From Flavipsychrobacter sp. (GTDB lineage: Bacteria; Bacteroidota; Bacteroidia; Chitinophagales; Chitinophagaceae): DNA of 45,002 nt. The stretch is taken from assembly GCA_025963465.1 (NCBI GenBank), contig JAOQAP010000013.1:1-45002 (forward strand), given 5' to 3'. Shown one piece after another: positions 34,975 through 44,567 of this stretch (positions are counted from its first letter, which is position 1; every line of letters starts with the position of its first letter). The notes beneath the pieces were generated by a model. It saw nothing but the letters and a program-made list of their open reading frames with translations. It was not told the DNA's origin and did not search any database. A program made the position numbers and the translations under genes.

Positions 34975-37824
34975 ATGCCGCGCGATCTTTCTATTAAAAG
35001 TGTACTTATTATTGGTTCAGGACCAATCATCATAGGCCAGGCCTGCGAATTTGACTATTCCGGCTCACAAGCTGCCAGGAGCCTTAGAGAAGAAGGGGTA
35101 AAGGTGATCCTGATCAACTCTAACCCTGCCACTATTATGACCGATCCTATAATGGCCGACAGGGTATACCTGCTGCCATTGACCGTGGAAAGTATAGAGC
35201 AGATACTGGAGGAAAATCAGATAGATGCTGTATTGCCTACAATGGGTGGACAAACTGCACTGAACCTTGCCAAAGAAGCAGATGAACTGGGTATCTGGGA
35301 GCGCTTCAATGTAAAGCTGATCGGGGTAGACATTAAAGCAATAGATAAAGCGGAAGATCGTGAACTGTTCCGTCTTTGGATGATAGAGCTTGGCGTACCT
35401 GTGGCCACTGCAAAGACGGCGAACTCCTTGCTCGAAGGAAAAGAATTTGCACAGCAGATAGGATTGCCCATCGTAATACGCCCTTCATTTACATTGGGTG
35501 GCTCCGGTGGCGGTATTGTAATGCACAAAGACGAACTGGATGCTGCGCTTGACCGTGGGCTTACTGCGTCTCCTATGCATGAAGTGCTGGTAGAAAAGGC
35601 CATGCTGGGCTGGAAAGAGTTTGAGCTGGAACTGCTGCGCGATAAAAATGATAATGTAGTTATTATCTGTACGGTCGAGAACTTCGACCCGATGGGCATA
35701 CACACTGGCGACAGTATTACTGTTGCACCTGCTATGACATTAAGCGATACAGCTTTTCAGCTGATGCGCAATACGGCGATCATGATGATGCGCGACCTGG
35801 GCAACTTTGCAGGCGGTTGCAATGTTCAGTTCGCATTGAATCCGGATACAGAAGAGATCATAGTCATAGAGATAAATCCAAGGGTTAGCCGCTCATCAGC
35901 GCTTGCGTCTAAGGCTACAGGCTACCCTATCGCCAAGATAGCGGCTAAGCTGGCAATTGGCTATAACCTTGATGAGCTAAAGAACCAGATCACGCAAACC
36001 ACTTCAGCATATTTTGAGCCTGCGCTTGACTATGTGATCGTGAAAATGCCTCGCTGGAATTTTGATAAATTCAAAGGAGCAGATGATACACTGGGATTGC
36101 AGATGAAATCGGTGGGTGAGGTAATGGCTATTGGCCGTACTTTCCCCGAGGCCTTACAAAAAGCATGTCAGAGCCTGGAGAATAACGCTACAGGCCTTTC
36201 TTTCATCAGCACGAGCAGGCTTCGTCCTGAAGAGTTGATAGATACACTTAAACGCCCTACCTGGGATCGAATCTTCCGTATAAAGGAAGCTATGGCCGCA
36301 GGGGTTTCTATTAAAACGATCAGGGAGCTCACCCAGATCGACCCATGGTTCCTGTACCAGATTCAGGATATTGTGAACCTGGAAACAGAGCTACGTAATC
36401 ATAAGCATCTCGACAAAATACCGGAAGCGTTGCTGTTCCAGGCAAAGCAGATGGGCTTTGGCGATGAACAGATAGCCGACCTTATTAAAGACTGCACAGG
36501 CGAAGAAGTATATGAACACAGGAAGGCTCTGGGCATGACGCGTGTATATAAAATGGTCGATACCTGCAGCGCAGAGTTTGAAGCAAAGACCCCGTACTAC
36601 TATAGTACATTTGAAAGGCGCTCACTTACTGACGGTGCAGATGTAATAAGCAATGAGAGCAATGTATCTGCAAAGAAAAAAATAATTGTACTTGGTTCTG
36701 GCCCTAATCGTATTGGCCAGGGCATAGAGTTCGACTATTGCTGCACTCATGGCCTTCTGGCCATCAGGGAGTGTGGTTACGAATCTATAATGGTCAACTG
36801 CAATCCTGAGACTGTATCAACAGATTTCGATATTGCCGATAAATTATATTTTGAACCCGTTTACTGGGAGCATCTGTGGGAAATAATAGAGCATGAACAA
36901 CCGGATGGGGTCATCGTTCAACTGGGCGGACAGACCGCACTGAAGCTGGCAAAACGCCTGCATGAAAAAGGGATTAAAATAATTGGCACATCATTCGATG
37001 CAATGGACATTGCAGAGGATCGCGGGCGATTCAGCGATACGCTTAAAGAACTGAATATTCCTTACCCTAATTATGGTACCGCATATACTACCGATGAAGC
37101 TATAGAAGTGGCTAAAGAAGTAGGTTATCCTGTACTGGTTCGTCCTTCTTATGTATTAGGCGGCCAGCGCATGCGTATTGTGATCAATGACGATGAGCTG
37201 GAAAAAAGTGTAGTAAGCCTGCTCAAGCATTTACCGGGTAATAAGATATTGATAGATCACTTCCTCGATCGCTGCCAGGAAGCAGAGGTAGATGCGATAT
37301 GCGATGGAACAGATGTGCATATCATGGGCATTATGGAGCACATAGAACCGGCAGGCATTCATAGCGGCGACAGCCATGCATTACTTCCTGTGTTCAATCT
37401 CGGCCCATTGATCGTCGAAGAGATGTCAGACATTGCAAAAAAGATAGCGCTTAGCCTCAATATAAAAGGTCTCATTAACATTCAGTACGCCATTAAAGAT
37501 GGTAAGGTATTTGTGATAGAAGCAAATCCACGCGCCAGCCGAACTACTCCGTTCATAGCAAAGGCATATGGTATTCCTTACCTCAATATTGCAACAAAAG
37601 TAATGCTGGGGGAAGTAAAACTAAAGGACCTGAAACTGGTACAAAAGCTGGATGGCTTCGCAGTAAAAGAACCGATATTCAGCTTTAATAAATTCCCTAA
37701 CGTAAACAAAGAACTGGGGCCGGAGATGAAAAGCACCGGCGAAGCGATCAGGTTCATAAAAAACCTGCGCGATCCATGGTTCAGACAGTTATATAAAGAG
37801 CGAAGCATGCATTTAAGCAAATAG
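34975..37824 (+). CDS. carB: Carbamoyl phosphate synthase large subunit
   Basis: CarB makes carbamoyl phosphate from bicarbonate, two ATP and glutamine-derived ammonia, for arginine and pyrimidine synthesis. The 949-residue protein has the two homologous halves, each with a PreATP domain (VLIIGSGPIIIGQACEFDYS and VLGSGPNRIGQGIEFDYC) and an ATP-grasp core. It ends (KSTGEAIRF ... SMHLSK) where the roughly 120-residue MGS allosteric domain begins in the 1073-residue E. coli enzyme, so control by UMP or ornithine through that domain is absent. Shortened CarB is common in this phylum. The small subunit is not nearby. Confidence 0.95.
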   Translation: MPRDLSIKSVLIIGSGPIIIGQACEFDYSGSQAARSLREEGVKVILINSNPATIMTDPIMADRVYLLPLTVESIEQILEENQIDAVLPTMGGQTALNLAKEADELGIWERFNVKLIGVDIKAIDKAEDRELFRLWMIELGVPVATAKTANSLLEGKEFAQQIGLPIVIRPSFTLGGSGGGIVMHKDELDAALDRGLTASPMHEVLVEKAMLGWKEFELELLRDKNDNVVIICTVENFDPMGIHTGDSITVAPAMTLSDTAFQLMRNTAIMMMRDLGNFAGGCNVQFALNPDTEEIIVIEINPRVSRSSALASKATGYPIAKIAAKLAIGYNLDELKNQITQTTSAYFEPALDYVIVKMPRWNFDKFKGADDTLGLQMKSVGEVMAIGRTFPEALQKACQSLENNATGLSFISTSRLRPEELIDTLKRPTWDRIFRIKEAMAAGVSIKTIRELTQIDPWFLYQIQDIVNLETELRNHKHLDKIPEALLFQAKQMGFGDEQIADLIKDCTGEEVYEHRKALGMTRVYKMVDTCSAEFEAKTPYYYSTFERRSLTDGADVISNESNVSAKKKIIVLGSGPNRIGQGIEFDYCCTHGLLAIRECGYESIMVNCNPETVSTDFDIADKLYFEPVYWEHLWEIIEHEQPDGVIVQLGGQTALKLAKRLHEKGIKIIGTSFDAMDIAEDRGRFSDTLKELNIPYPNYGTAYTTDEAIEVAKEVGYPVLVRPSYVLGGQRMRIVINDDELEKSVVSLLKHLPGNKILIDHFLDRCQEAEVDAICDGTDVHIMGIMEHIEPAGIHSGDSHALLPVFNLGPLIVEEMSDIAKKIALSLNIKGLINIQYAIKDGKVFVIEANPRASRTTPFIAKAYGIPYLNIATKVMLGEVKLKDLKLVQKLDGFAVKEPIFSFNKFPNVNKELGPEMKSTGEAIRFIKNLRDPWFRQLYKERSMHLSK

Positions 37825-37886
37825 GTCGTTGTCATATTTTATATTTTGACTTTTATAAATATATTTGTGACAAATAGCAAGTATTC

Positions 37887-39050
37887 ATGAAACAAATTTT
37901 GCTCACTATATCCCTGGTACTATTAATAGTACCAGGGATATCTGCACAGGTAATCCTTACACAAACGAGTTATCCGGTTACCATCTCCGGGACAGATAGC
38001 GTTAAGGTGACGACTTATAATTCTGCATTTCCATCATTGGCTCCCATCGCAGGAGGATTGTGGGATGTGAGTATCGTAACTGACTCTACGCCACTTTTTC
38101 TCACCTGTCACCTGCCTGATTTCTCTTATCAATATGCCGATAGCAACATCAGTTACAGTCGTGGTGGTTTTGCTTACAACGGAAATGCCCGGTTCTCTGT
38201 TGCATTTGGTGGCTTATTGGAATATGGTGTTATTGTAAAAAGAGATAGCTATGATTTATTTAGTTTTACTGGCGGTGCATTTGACACACTCGTCATTACC
38301 GCGCAACATCTACTATACTCATCCCCTTGCGCTAAGATCGCTTTTCCTGCTACTTATAATACCAAATGGTCGTCATCTTACAGTTCAGACCTGGCTATAG
38401 AACTGTCTGTTGCTCCGGGCTTAAGCCATGCACCGGGCTATATGAGAAGATACGTTACGGAAGTAGACTCAGTAACAGGCTGGGGCAAAATGCGTGTCAA
38501 AGACTTCTCCGGTGTCCCTTCTGATTCATTTCATGTGCTACAGGTACAAACAAGGATCGCGACTACAGATAGCTTTTTCGTCAACGGCGCTCCATTTCCG
38601 GGCATATTGGTTACCCAACTTAACTTGCAACAAGGACAAAGCGATACCATATACCAGCAAAACTATTACCAGCCTATGCAGGTAACGCCACTTGCACAGG
38701 TCACATTTACAGACGGCACCTACTCACAACCACGAAGCGCACTGACCCAGGTAAAACAGATGATAGGTACTACCGGTAAAGCAGGAATGACAAATGAAGG
38801 CTTGGTCCATGTCTATCCAAACCCTGTTTCCGGCAACAATATATCTGTTACATTACCCAACACAAAAAGAACATGGGCATATGCACTGGTTAATATTTCA
38901 GGTAAGGTTATTAAAAAGGGGGAGTTACAAATCAATAGCATGCAGGCTTCATTAGAGTTTCCGGCATCTGTAACTACGGGCATTTACTATTTGAAGCTTA
39001 CGGACAACGAAGGGAATGAGCATATTACACCTATAGATGTAATCCGATAA
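37887..39050 (+). CDS. Secreted protein with T9SS sorting domain
   Basis: The 387-residue protein has a signal peptide (MKQILLTISLVLLIVPGISA), a mature body of beta-rich, Ser/Thr-rich sequence and a C-terminal type A sorting domain (LVHVYPNPVSGNNISVTLPN ... GIYYLKLTDNEG) of about 75 residues. This domain directs outer-membrane translocation by the type IX secretion system and release or surface attachment. The body shows no enzyme motif. It is likely a cell-surface or extracellular protein of unknown function. Confidence 0.85.
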   Translation: MKQILLTISLVLLIVPGISAQVILTQTSYPVTISGTDSVKVTTYNSAFPSLAPIAGGLWDVSIVTDSTPLFLTCHLPDFSYQYADSNISYSRGGFAYNGNARFSVAFGGLLEYGVIVKRDSYDLFSFTGGAFDTLVITAQHLLYSSPCAKIAFPATYNTKWSSSYSSDLAIELSVAPGLSHAPGYMRRYVTEVDSVTGWGKMRVKDFSGVPSDSFHVLQVQTRIATTDSFFVNGAPFPGILVTQLNLQQGQSDTIYQQNYYQPMQVTPLAQVTFTDGTYSQPRSALTQVKQMIGTTGKAGMTNEGLVHVYPNPVSGNNISVTLPNTKRTWAYALVNISGKVIKKGELQINSMQASLEFPASVTTGIYYLKLTDNEGNEHITPIDVIR

Positions 39051-39069
39051 TGCGGATATAACCTGTACC

Positions 39070-39100
39070 AAATGCTGCTATAAGAGCAGCATTTATTTTT
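39070..39100 (+). terminator. Terminator after the T9SS cargo gene
   Basis: A 10-bp perfect stem (39070-39079 with 39085-39094) is followed by ATTTTTTC, a good intrinsic terminator for the gene ending at 39050. Confidence 0.7.
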
Positions 39101-39149
39101 TCAGTACCTTGTATGCCGATCCTTTGAAAAAATTTTGTTCAGATCTCAC

Positions 39150-40586
39150 ATGGATAAAGGTCAGACCTCTTTAAAAAAATATTCATCAATAGCGCTTGCT
39201 GCACTCGCAGTGCAGGTAATATTATCCGTTATATTTTATAAGGAAAGGGTATTCTTTGCAGACGCGTCCTTTGTGTTATTCAATGTTATCAATAAAGCGA
39301 AGGTGTTCGTGCTCAACGACAGGTGGGGGTCATTTATTACTGAGCTCCCCCCTTATCTATTTATAAAACTCCACCTTCCTATAAAGCAAGTGATCTTTGC
39401 ATATGCATTAAGCTTCAACTCATTTGTAATGATAATTGCTGCGGCAATTGCATACCTGCACAAACAATACAAATTGGTCATATTGCTGGCGCTTTATAGC
39501 TTCCTGTTTGCCAGCGACTCTTTTTTCTTCCTTGCAGATACCCACGTAGGAATTGCATGGATGTTCCTGTTCTTTTCCGTGACACTTTACCTGAGAGATA
39601 AGCAGTTCCACATTCTTGTGATATCAATACCGTTTGCCATTCTTCTGTATCTTGCTGTCACTACTCATTTTATAATAATAATACCCACCGTATTCCTTTG
39701 GGTATATCTTATAGCAGATAACAATAATTGGCCCTTCTCCAGGAACAATACAATATTCCTCAGCCTGCTATTCATTGCCATAATTGCCAGTAAATTTCTG
39801 CTTGTTAACCCCGTATCATACGATAGCGATCATCTGAAGGGTGTAAAAAACATTTCGCTAAAAAGCATTCCCGAAGCTTTCGGCAAGCCCGAACTCATCG
39901 CATTTTATTACAGATGCCTGAACAATTACTGGTGGTCTGTGATCGTTTTTATACTTAGTGCTGTTTACCTCGTCAGGAGTAAAAAATATATTCTGTTATC
40001 ATGGTTCTTAGCCTCTGTTACAGGTTATTTTATACTCATAGGCATTACCTACGGCGACCCTAACAGCAATATCTTATTATGCCATGTGGAGCTTGAGTGG
40101 ATATCTTTAGGCATTATTGTGTCAGTCCCGTTTGTATTCCAATGTCTCCCTAATATAAACTTCAGGTTAGGTATCGGGATATTGGTGCTTGTATTTGTAA
40201 CCAGGACCATTTACATCTGCAATTCAATGGCAATCGTTAAAAAAAGAGAACAGGAAAAGAGCTCGATTCTGAACCAAATGAAAAAGAAAGGCATTCATAA
40301 ACTGGCTTTGCTTGAAATGTCATATACCCAATCAAAGTATCTGATTACCTGGGCAATACCTTACGAGAGCTTGCTCAAGAGTGCAATGAATAAAGATAAA
40401 CCACTCTATACCTTTTGTTTTATTAACAGGGACCATAAAGTAGAGGTTGAAATATTGAAAACACAAAATGGTTTTTGGAACTCTTATGGTGTAGACATTA
40501 CTAAGGACCTGAACACTGAATATTTCAATGTAGATACTGTGCAAAAAAATTATACAATAATGGAAGAAAGTGATTTTTATAATTAG
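39150..40586 (+). CDS. Polytopic membrane protein, first of a tandem pair
   Basis: I place the start at the ATG at 39150; a TTG at 39135 is possible. The 478-residue protein has about ten membrane helices and a soluble C-terminal part of about 110 residues. The first loop, with ERVFFADASFVLFN and RWGSFITELPPYL, recalls periplasmic loops of membrane glycosyltransferases, but the DE-type catalytic pair of GT-39 enzymes is not convincing. The next gene is a clear paralogue (shared SYTQSKYLITWAIPYESLL / VEIRSKYILTWGVPYETIL). Function is unknown. Confidence 0.7.
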   Translation: MDKGQTSLKKYSSIALAALAVQVILSVIFYKERVFFADASFVLFNVINKAKVFVLNDRWGSFITELPPYLFIKLHLPIKQVIFAYALSFNSFVMIIAAAIAYLHKQYKLVILLALYSFLFASDSFFFLADTHVGIAWMFLFFSVTLYLRDKQFHILVISIPFAILLYLAVTTHFIIIIPTVFLWVYLIADNNNWPFSRNNTIFLSLLFIAIIASKFLLVNPVSYDSDHLKGVKNISLKSIPEAFGKPELIAFYYRCLNNYWWSVIVFILSAVYLVRSKKYILLSWFLASVTGYFILIGITYGDPNSNILLCHVELEWISLGIIVSVPFVFQCLPNINFRLGIGILVLVFVTRTIYICNSMAIVKKREQEKSSILNQMKKKGIHKLALLEMSYTQSKYLITWAIPYESLLKSAMNKDKPLYTFCFINRDHKVEVEILKTQNGFWNSYGVDITKDLNTEYFNVDTVQKNYTIMEESDFYN

Positions 40587-40607
40587 ACCTCTCTACTTAG
40601 TAGCAAT

Positions 40608-42041
40608 ATGACTACAGGGCAAATCACACTCAGGATATCTTCTAAAATAGCGTTTACAGCGCTTGTAGCGCTGCTTATAATGGCTGCACTGTTTTTTAGA
40701 GAACGGTTGTTTGCAGATACTTCTTACATAGCTTTCTCAATCATTAACTCAAAACACCTTGCTATACAGGAGCACAGGTATGGTTCTTTTATTACCCAGG
40801 GAATACCATGGCTGGGCACGCAACTGCATTTACCGTTAAAAGGTATATTAATCGCTTACAATATCAGTTTTAATGTTTTCTATTGCTTGGTATGTGCTTT
40901 GTTGCTATTCAGACACAGGCAATATGGCCTGACAATATTAATGGCTCTTTGTTATACCCTATTTGTTACAGCAAGCTTTTTCTGGCCGGTAAATGAGATA
41001 AACCAGGCAATTGGATGGATGTTCCTTTTCTTTGGTTCTATTATTCATTTGGGGGGAAAGCGAAACAACTCGTTCCTGTTATTCACCTCTTTTTTGGCGC
41101 TTGCTTTCCTTACATTATCTACCCATTTTGTGATCATTATCCCTGTCACATTTTTATGGGTGTATTTCTGGCTCGAGCAAACAAACTGGCCTTTTTCAAA
41201 CAAAAAAACTGCCATTCTTAGTTTGCTGCTTATTGCTATTGCCGCATCTAAATTCCTGTTCGTCTCCTCTAACTCTTATGATGATCAGTCAATGCATAAC
41301 TTAACCCATTGCTCATTGCGGGATGTGATCCATTCGTTCAGGACACCTGTTGTTTATATGTTCCTGAAAAGGTGCATCCTGTTATACTGGCCGGCGATCA
41401 TCATTCTTATTTTAGGTCTCACGGGCCTTGTGAAGCGAAAACAAAAGTCATTATTTACATGGACGCTAGTTTCCTTAGTAGGTTACTTTATAGTGATGGG
41501 CCTCACCTATGCTACGAAAGACGAAGGGTTGCTTCTGTTTCATATTGAAAGTGAGTGGGAGTGTATCGCTATTATTGTAGCAACTCCATTTGTTTTCAGT
41601 TACCTTCCATCAATAAACTCGAGATCGGCAATATGGATTCTTGCAACATTATTCACGATTAGAATAGCGTACATTGCAAATGCATCAAGGGCTATGACAG
41701 CACGTGAGGAATATAAAAATAACGTGATGGCAAAAATGAAAAAGCTTGGAATAAGCAAATTAGCGCTATTGGAAAATGTAGAGATCCGGTCAAAGTATAT
41801 ACTTACCTGGGGAGTACCGTATGAAACGATACTCGTAAGTGCAATGAACAATAAGATGTTACAGCCAACATTTTGCTTTATATATGATCTTAAAGATAAA
41901 ATAGACGAAGCTAGCACATGTGACGGTTTCTATACTCAATTTTGGATGATCCCGTTGAAGGACCTGAACCATGAATATTTTAATATTGATACAGTACAAA
42001 GGAATTATGTAATAATGAAAGAGGCGGACTTATTGAAATAG
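40608..42041 (+). CDS. Polytopic membrane protein, second of a tandem pair
   Basis: The 477-residue paralogue starts 21 bases after the first copy ends. It keeps the same plan: FFRERLFADTSYIAFSIINS, RYGSFITQGIPWLG, ELEW/ESEWECI in the last helical region, and the same ending (NIDTVQRNYVIMKEADLL). The repeated N-terminal and C-terminal motifs and equal length show an old duplication with moderate divergence. A role in surface polysaccharide or lipid modification is possible but not shown. Confidence 0.7.
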   Translation: MTTGQITLRISSKIAFTALVALLIMAALFFRERLFADTSYIAFSIINSKHLAIQEHRYGSFITQGIPWLGTQLHLPLKGILIAYNISFNVFYCLVCALLLFRHRQYGLTILMALCYTLFVTASFFWPVNEINQAIGWMFLFFGSIIHLGGKRNNSFLLFTSFLALAFLTLSTHFVIIIPVTFLWVYFWLEQTNWPFSNKKTAILSLLLIAIAASKFLFVSSNSYDDQSMHNLTHCSLRDVIHSFRTPVVYMFLKRCILLYWPAIIILILGLTGLVKRKQKSLFTWTLVSLVGYFIVMGLTYATKDEGLLLFHIESEWECIAIIVATPFVFSYLPSINSRSAIWILATLFTIRIAYIANASRAMTAREEYKNNVMAKMKKLGISKLALLENVEIRSKYILTWGVPYETILVSAMNNKMLQPTFCFIYDLKDKIDEASTCDGFYTQFWMIPLKDLNHEYFNIDTVQRNYVIMKEADLLK

Positions 42042-42063
42042 TCCTTTCTTTAAAACAAATTTT

Positions 42064-42579
42064 ATGCAAACAAAACGACCACAAGATACCTTTATCGTAA
42101 TGTCTGAACTGGTATTACCCAATGACACAAATACTCTTGGCAACCTTATGGGTGGCCGGCTGATGCACTGGATGGATATAGCCGCGGCCATTGCTTCACA
42201 AAAGCATTGTAATTGCCCCGTAGTTACCGCCTCTGTAGACAATGTATCATTTGCGTTGCCAATAAAACTGGGCAACCTGCTTACCATTGAAGCGAAGCTT
42301 ACCCGTTCGTTCAATACTTCGATGGAGGTATACCTCCGGGTTTGGGGCGAAGACCTGTCGGCCCAGTATAAATACCTGTCGAATGAAGCATATATGACCT
42401 TTGTTGCCCTTGACCCTAACGGCAGACCTAGAAAAGTACCCGACCTTGTGCCGGAAACTGACCTGGAGCAGAAAATGTATGACGGCGCCCTGCGGCGCAG
42501 GCAACTACGGTTGATACTTGGCGGGAAAATGAAGGCTGAAGATGCCGGGGAGTTGCGCGCACTCTTTATTAAAGAGTAG
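42064..42579 (+). CDS. Acyl-CoA thioesterase, hotdog fold
   Basis: This 171-residue protein belongs to the hotdog acyl-CoA hydrolases of the YciA/ACOT type. It has the start LVLPNDTNTLGNLMGGRLMH, the N-x-x-G-x-x-x-G-G loop with the helix HWMDIAAAIASQKH, and strands VVTASVDNVSFALPIKLGNL and VYLRVWGEDL. Family members hydrolyse acyl-CoA to free acid and CoA, usually as a hexamer. The chain-length preference cannot be read from the sequence. Confidence 0.85.
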   Translation: MQTKRPQDTFIVMSELVLPNDTNTLGNLMGGRLMHWMDIAAAIASQKHCNCPVVTASVDNVSFALPIKLGNLLTIEAKLTRSFNTSMEVYLRVWGEDLSAQYKYLSNEAYMTFVALDPNGRPRKVPDLVPETDLEQKMYDGALRRRQLRLILGGKMKAEDAGELRALFIKE

Positions 42580-42621
42580 ATTTGCAGTTGAAACAATTAA
42601 AAATCTTTAAAGACATATATA

Positions 42622-43905
42622 ATGGCATTAGATCGTACGGCGGCTCCCGCAATACATGACGCAGTAGAATTTGACTATAAATTGCCGCCAATAAACAAGG
42701 AGCAATTGGATAACGGACTTCCTGTATACTGGCTGGATGCAGGAGTGCAGGACGTAGTGCAGGTAGACTGGATATTCCCTGCCGGATTGTGGTATGAGCA
42801 AAAAGCCTCTGTAGCACATGCTACTGCTGGACTATTGAAGAATGGCACATCAAAACATACCGCAGAGCAGATACATGAGGCTTTAGAATTTTATGGTGCT
42901 CAGCTGAAAATAAATGCGGGTAATGACTATGCTACCATAACGCTATACTCGTTGACCAAGCACCTGCCTGATCTGTTACCTATGGTGTACGAGATCATTA
43001 CAGATGCTACATTCCCTGAGCATGAGGTAGAGATACATAAACGAAATGCAATTCAGCGCCTGCTGGTAAACCTGCGCCAGTGCGAGTTTGTTGCCAACCA
43101 GCATATCGATGCTTTACTATTTGGCGAAACGCATCCATATGGCCGTTATTCTAAAAGGGAGAACATAGAAGCACTGACTCGTGAAGACCTGATGACTTTC
43201 TATCGTAACCATTACAACCTTGCAAATGCACAGATATTTACTGCAGGCAAGATCAGCAAGAAAGAAGTAGCACTTATAAATGATATTTTTGGCAAGACAG
43301 TTCTTGAGAAGCCTCCTGTAGTACGTGCCGAATTTTCTGACCCTGACCATTCTGAAAGAATACATAAAGTAAATAACGACCCTAATGGTGTGCAGGGCGC
43401 TATACGCATAGCCCGCCTGTTCCCTAATCGCCACCATCCTGACTATTCACCAATGGTTGTGCTTAACACCTTGTTTGGCGGCTATTTCGGCTCACGGCTA
43501 ATGAGCAACATCAGGGAAGACAAGGGATATACTTACGGCATCTACAGCTCATTGTCTCCTGAGATAAACGGCGGCTCAATGGTGATACACACCGAAACAG
43601 GACGGGATGTAGTAGACAATGCTATAAAGGAAGTATACCACGAAATGGAAGTATTGTGCAATGAACTCGTTGATGACGAAGAGCTGCTGCTGGTGAAGAA
43701 TTACCTGCTGGGTGGTCTGTTGGGCGACCTCGATGGTCCATTCTCTATCCTGCAGCGCTGGCGCACACTTATACTCAATGGCTTTACGGAAGAATACTTT
43801 AACAACAACATACGCATCTACAAAACAGTAACTGCAAAAGAGCTGCAATTGCTTGCTCAGAAATATTACAATACAAAAGACTTTTACGAAGTAGTTGTAG
43901 TTTAG
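42622..43905 (+). CDS. M16-family protein lacking the zinc site
   Basis: The 427-residue protein is one M16 half pair: the N-terminal domain with LDAGVQDVVQVDWIFPAGLW and the C-terminal with GGYFGSRLMSNIREDKGYTY. Where active members have HxxEH followed by a hydrophobic stretch, this sequence reads ASVAHATAGLLKNGTSKHT, so the metal-binding His-Glu-His is gone. It is probably the non-catalytic partner of an active M16 protein, as in mitochondrial processing peptidase. No active copy lies in the window. Confidence 0.85.
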   Translation: MALDRTAAPAIHDAVEFDYKLPPINKEQLDNGLPVYWLDAGVQDVVQVDWIFPAGLWYEQKASVAHATAGLLKNGTSKHTAEQIHEALEFYGAQLKINAGNDYATITLYSLTKHLPDLLPMVYEIITDATFPEHEVEIHKRNAIQRLLVNLRQCEFVANQHIDALLFGETHPYGRYSKRENIEALTREDLMTFYRNHYNLANAQIFTAGKISKKEVALINDIFGKTVLEKPPVVRAEFSDPDHSERIHKVNNDPNGVQGAIRIARLFPNRHHPDYSPMVVLNTLFGGYFGSRLMSNIREDKGYTYGIYSSLSPEINGGSMVIHTETGRDVVDNAIKEVYHEMEVLCNELVDDEELLLVKNYLLGGLLGDLDGPFSILQRWRTLILNGFTEEYFNNNIRIYKTVTAKELQLLAQKYYNTKDFYEVVVV

Positions 43906-43927
43906 TCGCTGCTTTCATCAAATACTC

Positions 43928-43962
43928 AACAGCTGTGACGCCTAACGTTACAGCTGTTTTTT
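43928..43962. terminator. Terminator between M16 and GNAT genes
   Basis: A 13-bp stem with one G-T pair (43928-43940 with 43946-43958) and a five-base loop is followed by TTTTTT on the plus strand. It ends the M16 gene and overlaps the last codons of the convergent acetyltransferase gene. Confidence 0.75.
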
Positions 43963-44472
43963 CATCAGCACATCTGTCTGGTCATCATCCCCCAGCCGAA
44001 ATATGTGTGAGCCGAACAGCTCAAAGCCCCAGCGTTTGTAGAAGTTCACAGCCCTGTAGTTATGTTCCCATACACCCAGCCACAGCGTATCGTGTTTCCC
44101 GTTATGAGCATAGGCTATGCAGTGCGTCATAAGAGCCGAGCCTATCCTCTTATCCAGATATTCTTTGAGCACATAAATACGCTCCAGCTCAATAGGGTTA
44201 TTACTATTAAGCCCCTCCGGTTTTTTAATGGCCCGCATCTTTGCATACCCTACCGTTGTACCATTGTACGCTGCCAGGAAGAATATATTCTCTTTATCCT
44301 TTAGTTCATTTGTCAGGGCTTCCAGGCTCATTTCTTCGGCTATGTACTTGTCCATATCCTCCTTCTTATTATCTGCCATAAAGGTTTCGCAGAAGGTAGC
44401 CACACTCAGTGAGGTAAGCAATTCGGCATCTTTTATATCTGCAGTTGTTATTATTACAGGACTAGTTTCCAT
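43948..44472 (-). CDS. GNAT-family N-acetyltransferase
   Basis: The 174-residue protein has the GNAT fold: strand, helix, then ELERIYVLKEYLDKRIGSAL with the R/Q-x-x-G-x-G/A acetyl-CoA loop (here KRIGSA), and the late LWLGVWEHNYRAVNFYKRWG. It transfers an acetyl group from acetyl-CoA to an amine; members of this RimI-like branch act on diverse small molecules or protein N-termini. The substrate is unknown. Confidence 0.85.
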   Translation of the reverse strand: METSPVIITTADIKDAELLTSLSVATFCETFMADNKKEDMDKYIAEEMSLEALTNELKDKENIFFLAAYNGTTVGYAKMRAIKKPEGLNSNNPIELERIYVLKEYLDKRIGSALMTHCIAYAHNGKHDTLWLGVWEHNYRAVNFYKRWGFELFGSHIFRLGDDDQTDVLMKKQL

Positions 44473-44567
44473 GACTGCAATTTAGTTGCTAATCAAATAC
44501 TAAAACATACGGGGTTAAAACCTTTTGACTTATTGGCTCGTTTATTATGTATAAATTTGAACTGGTT

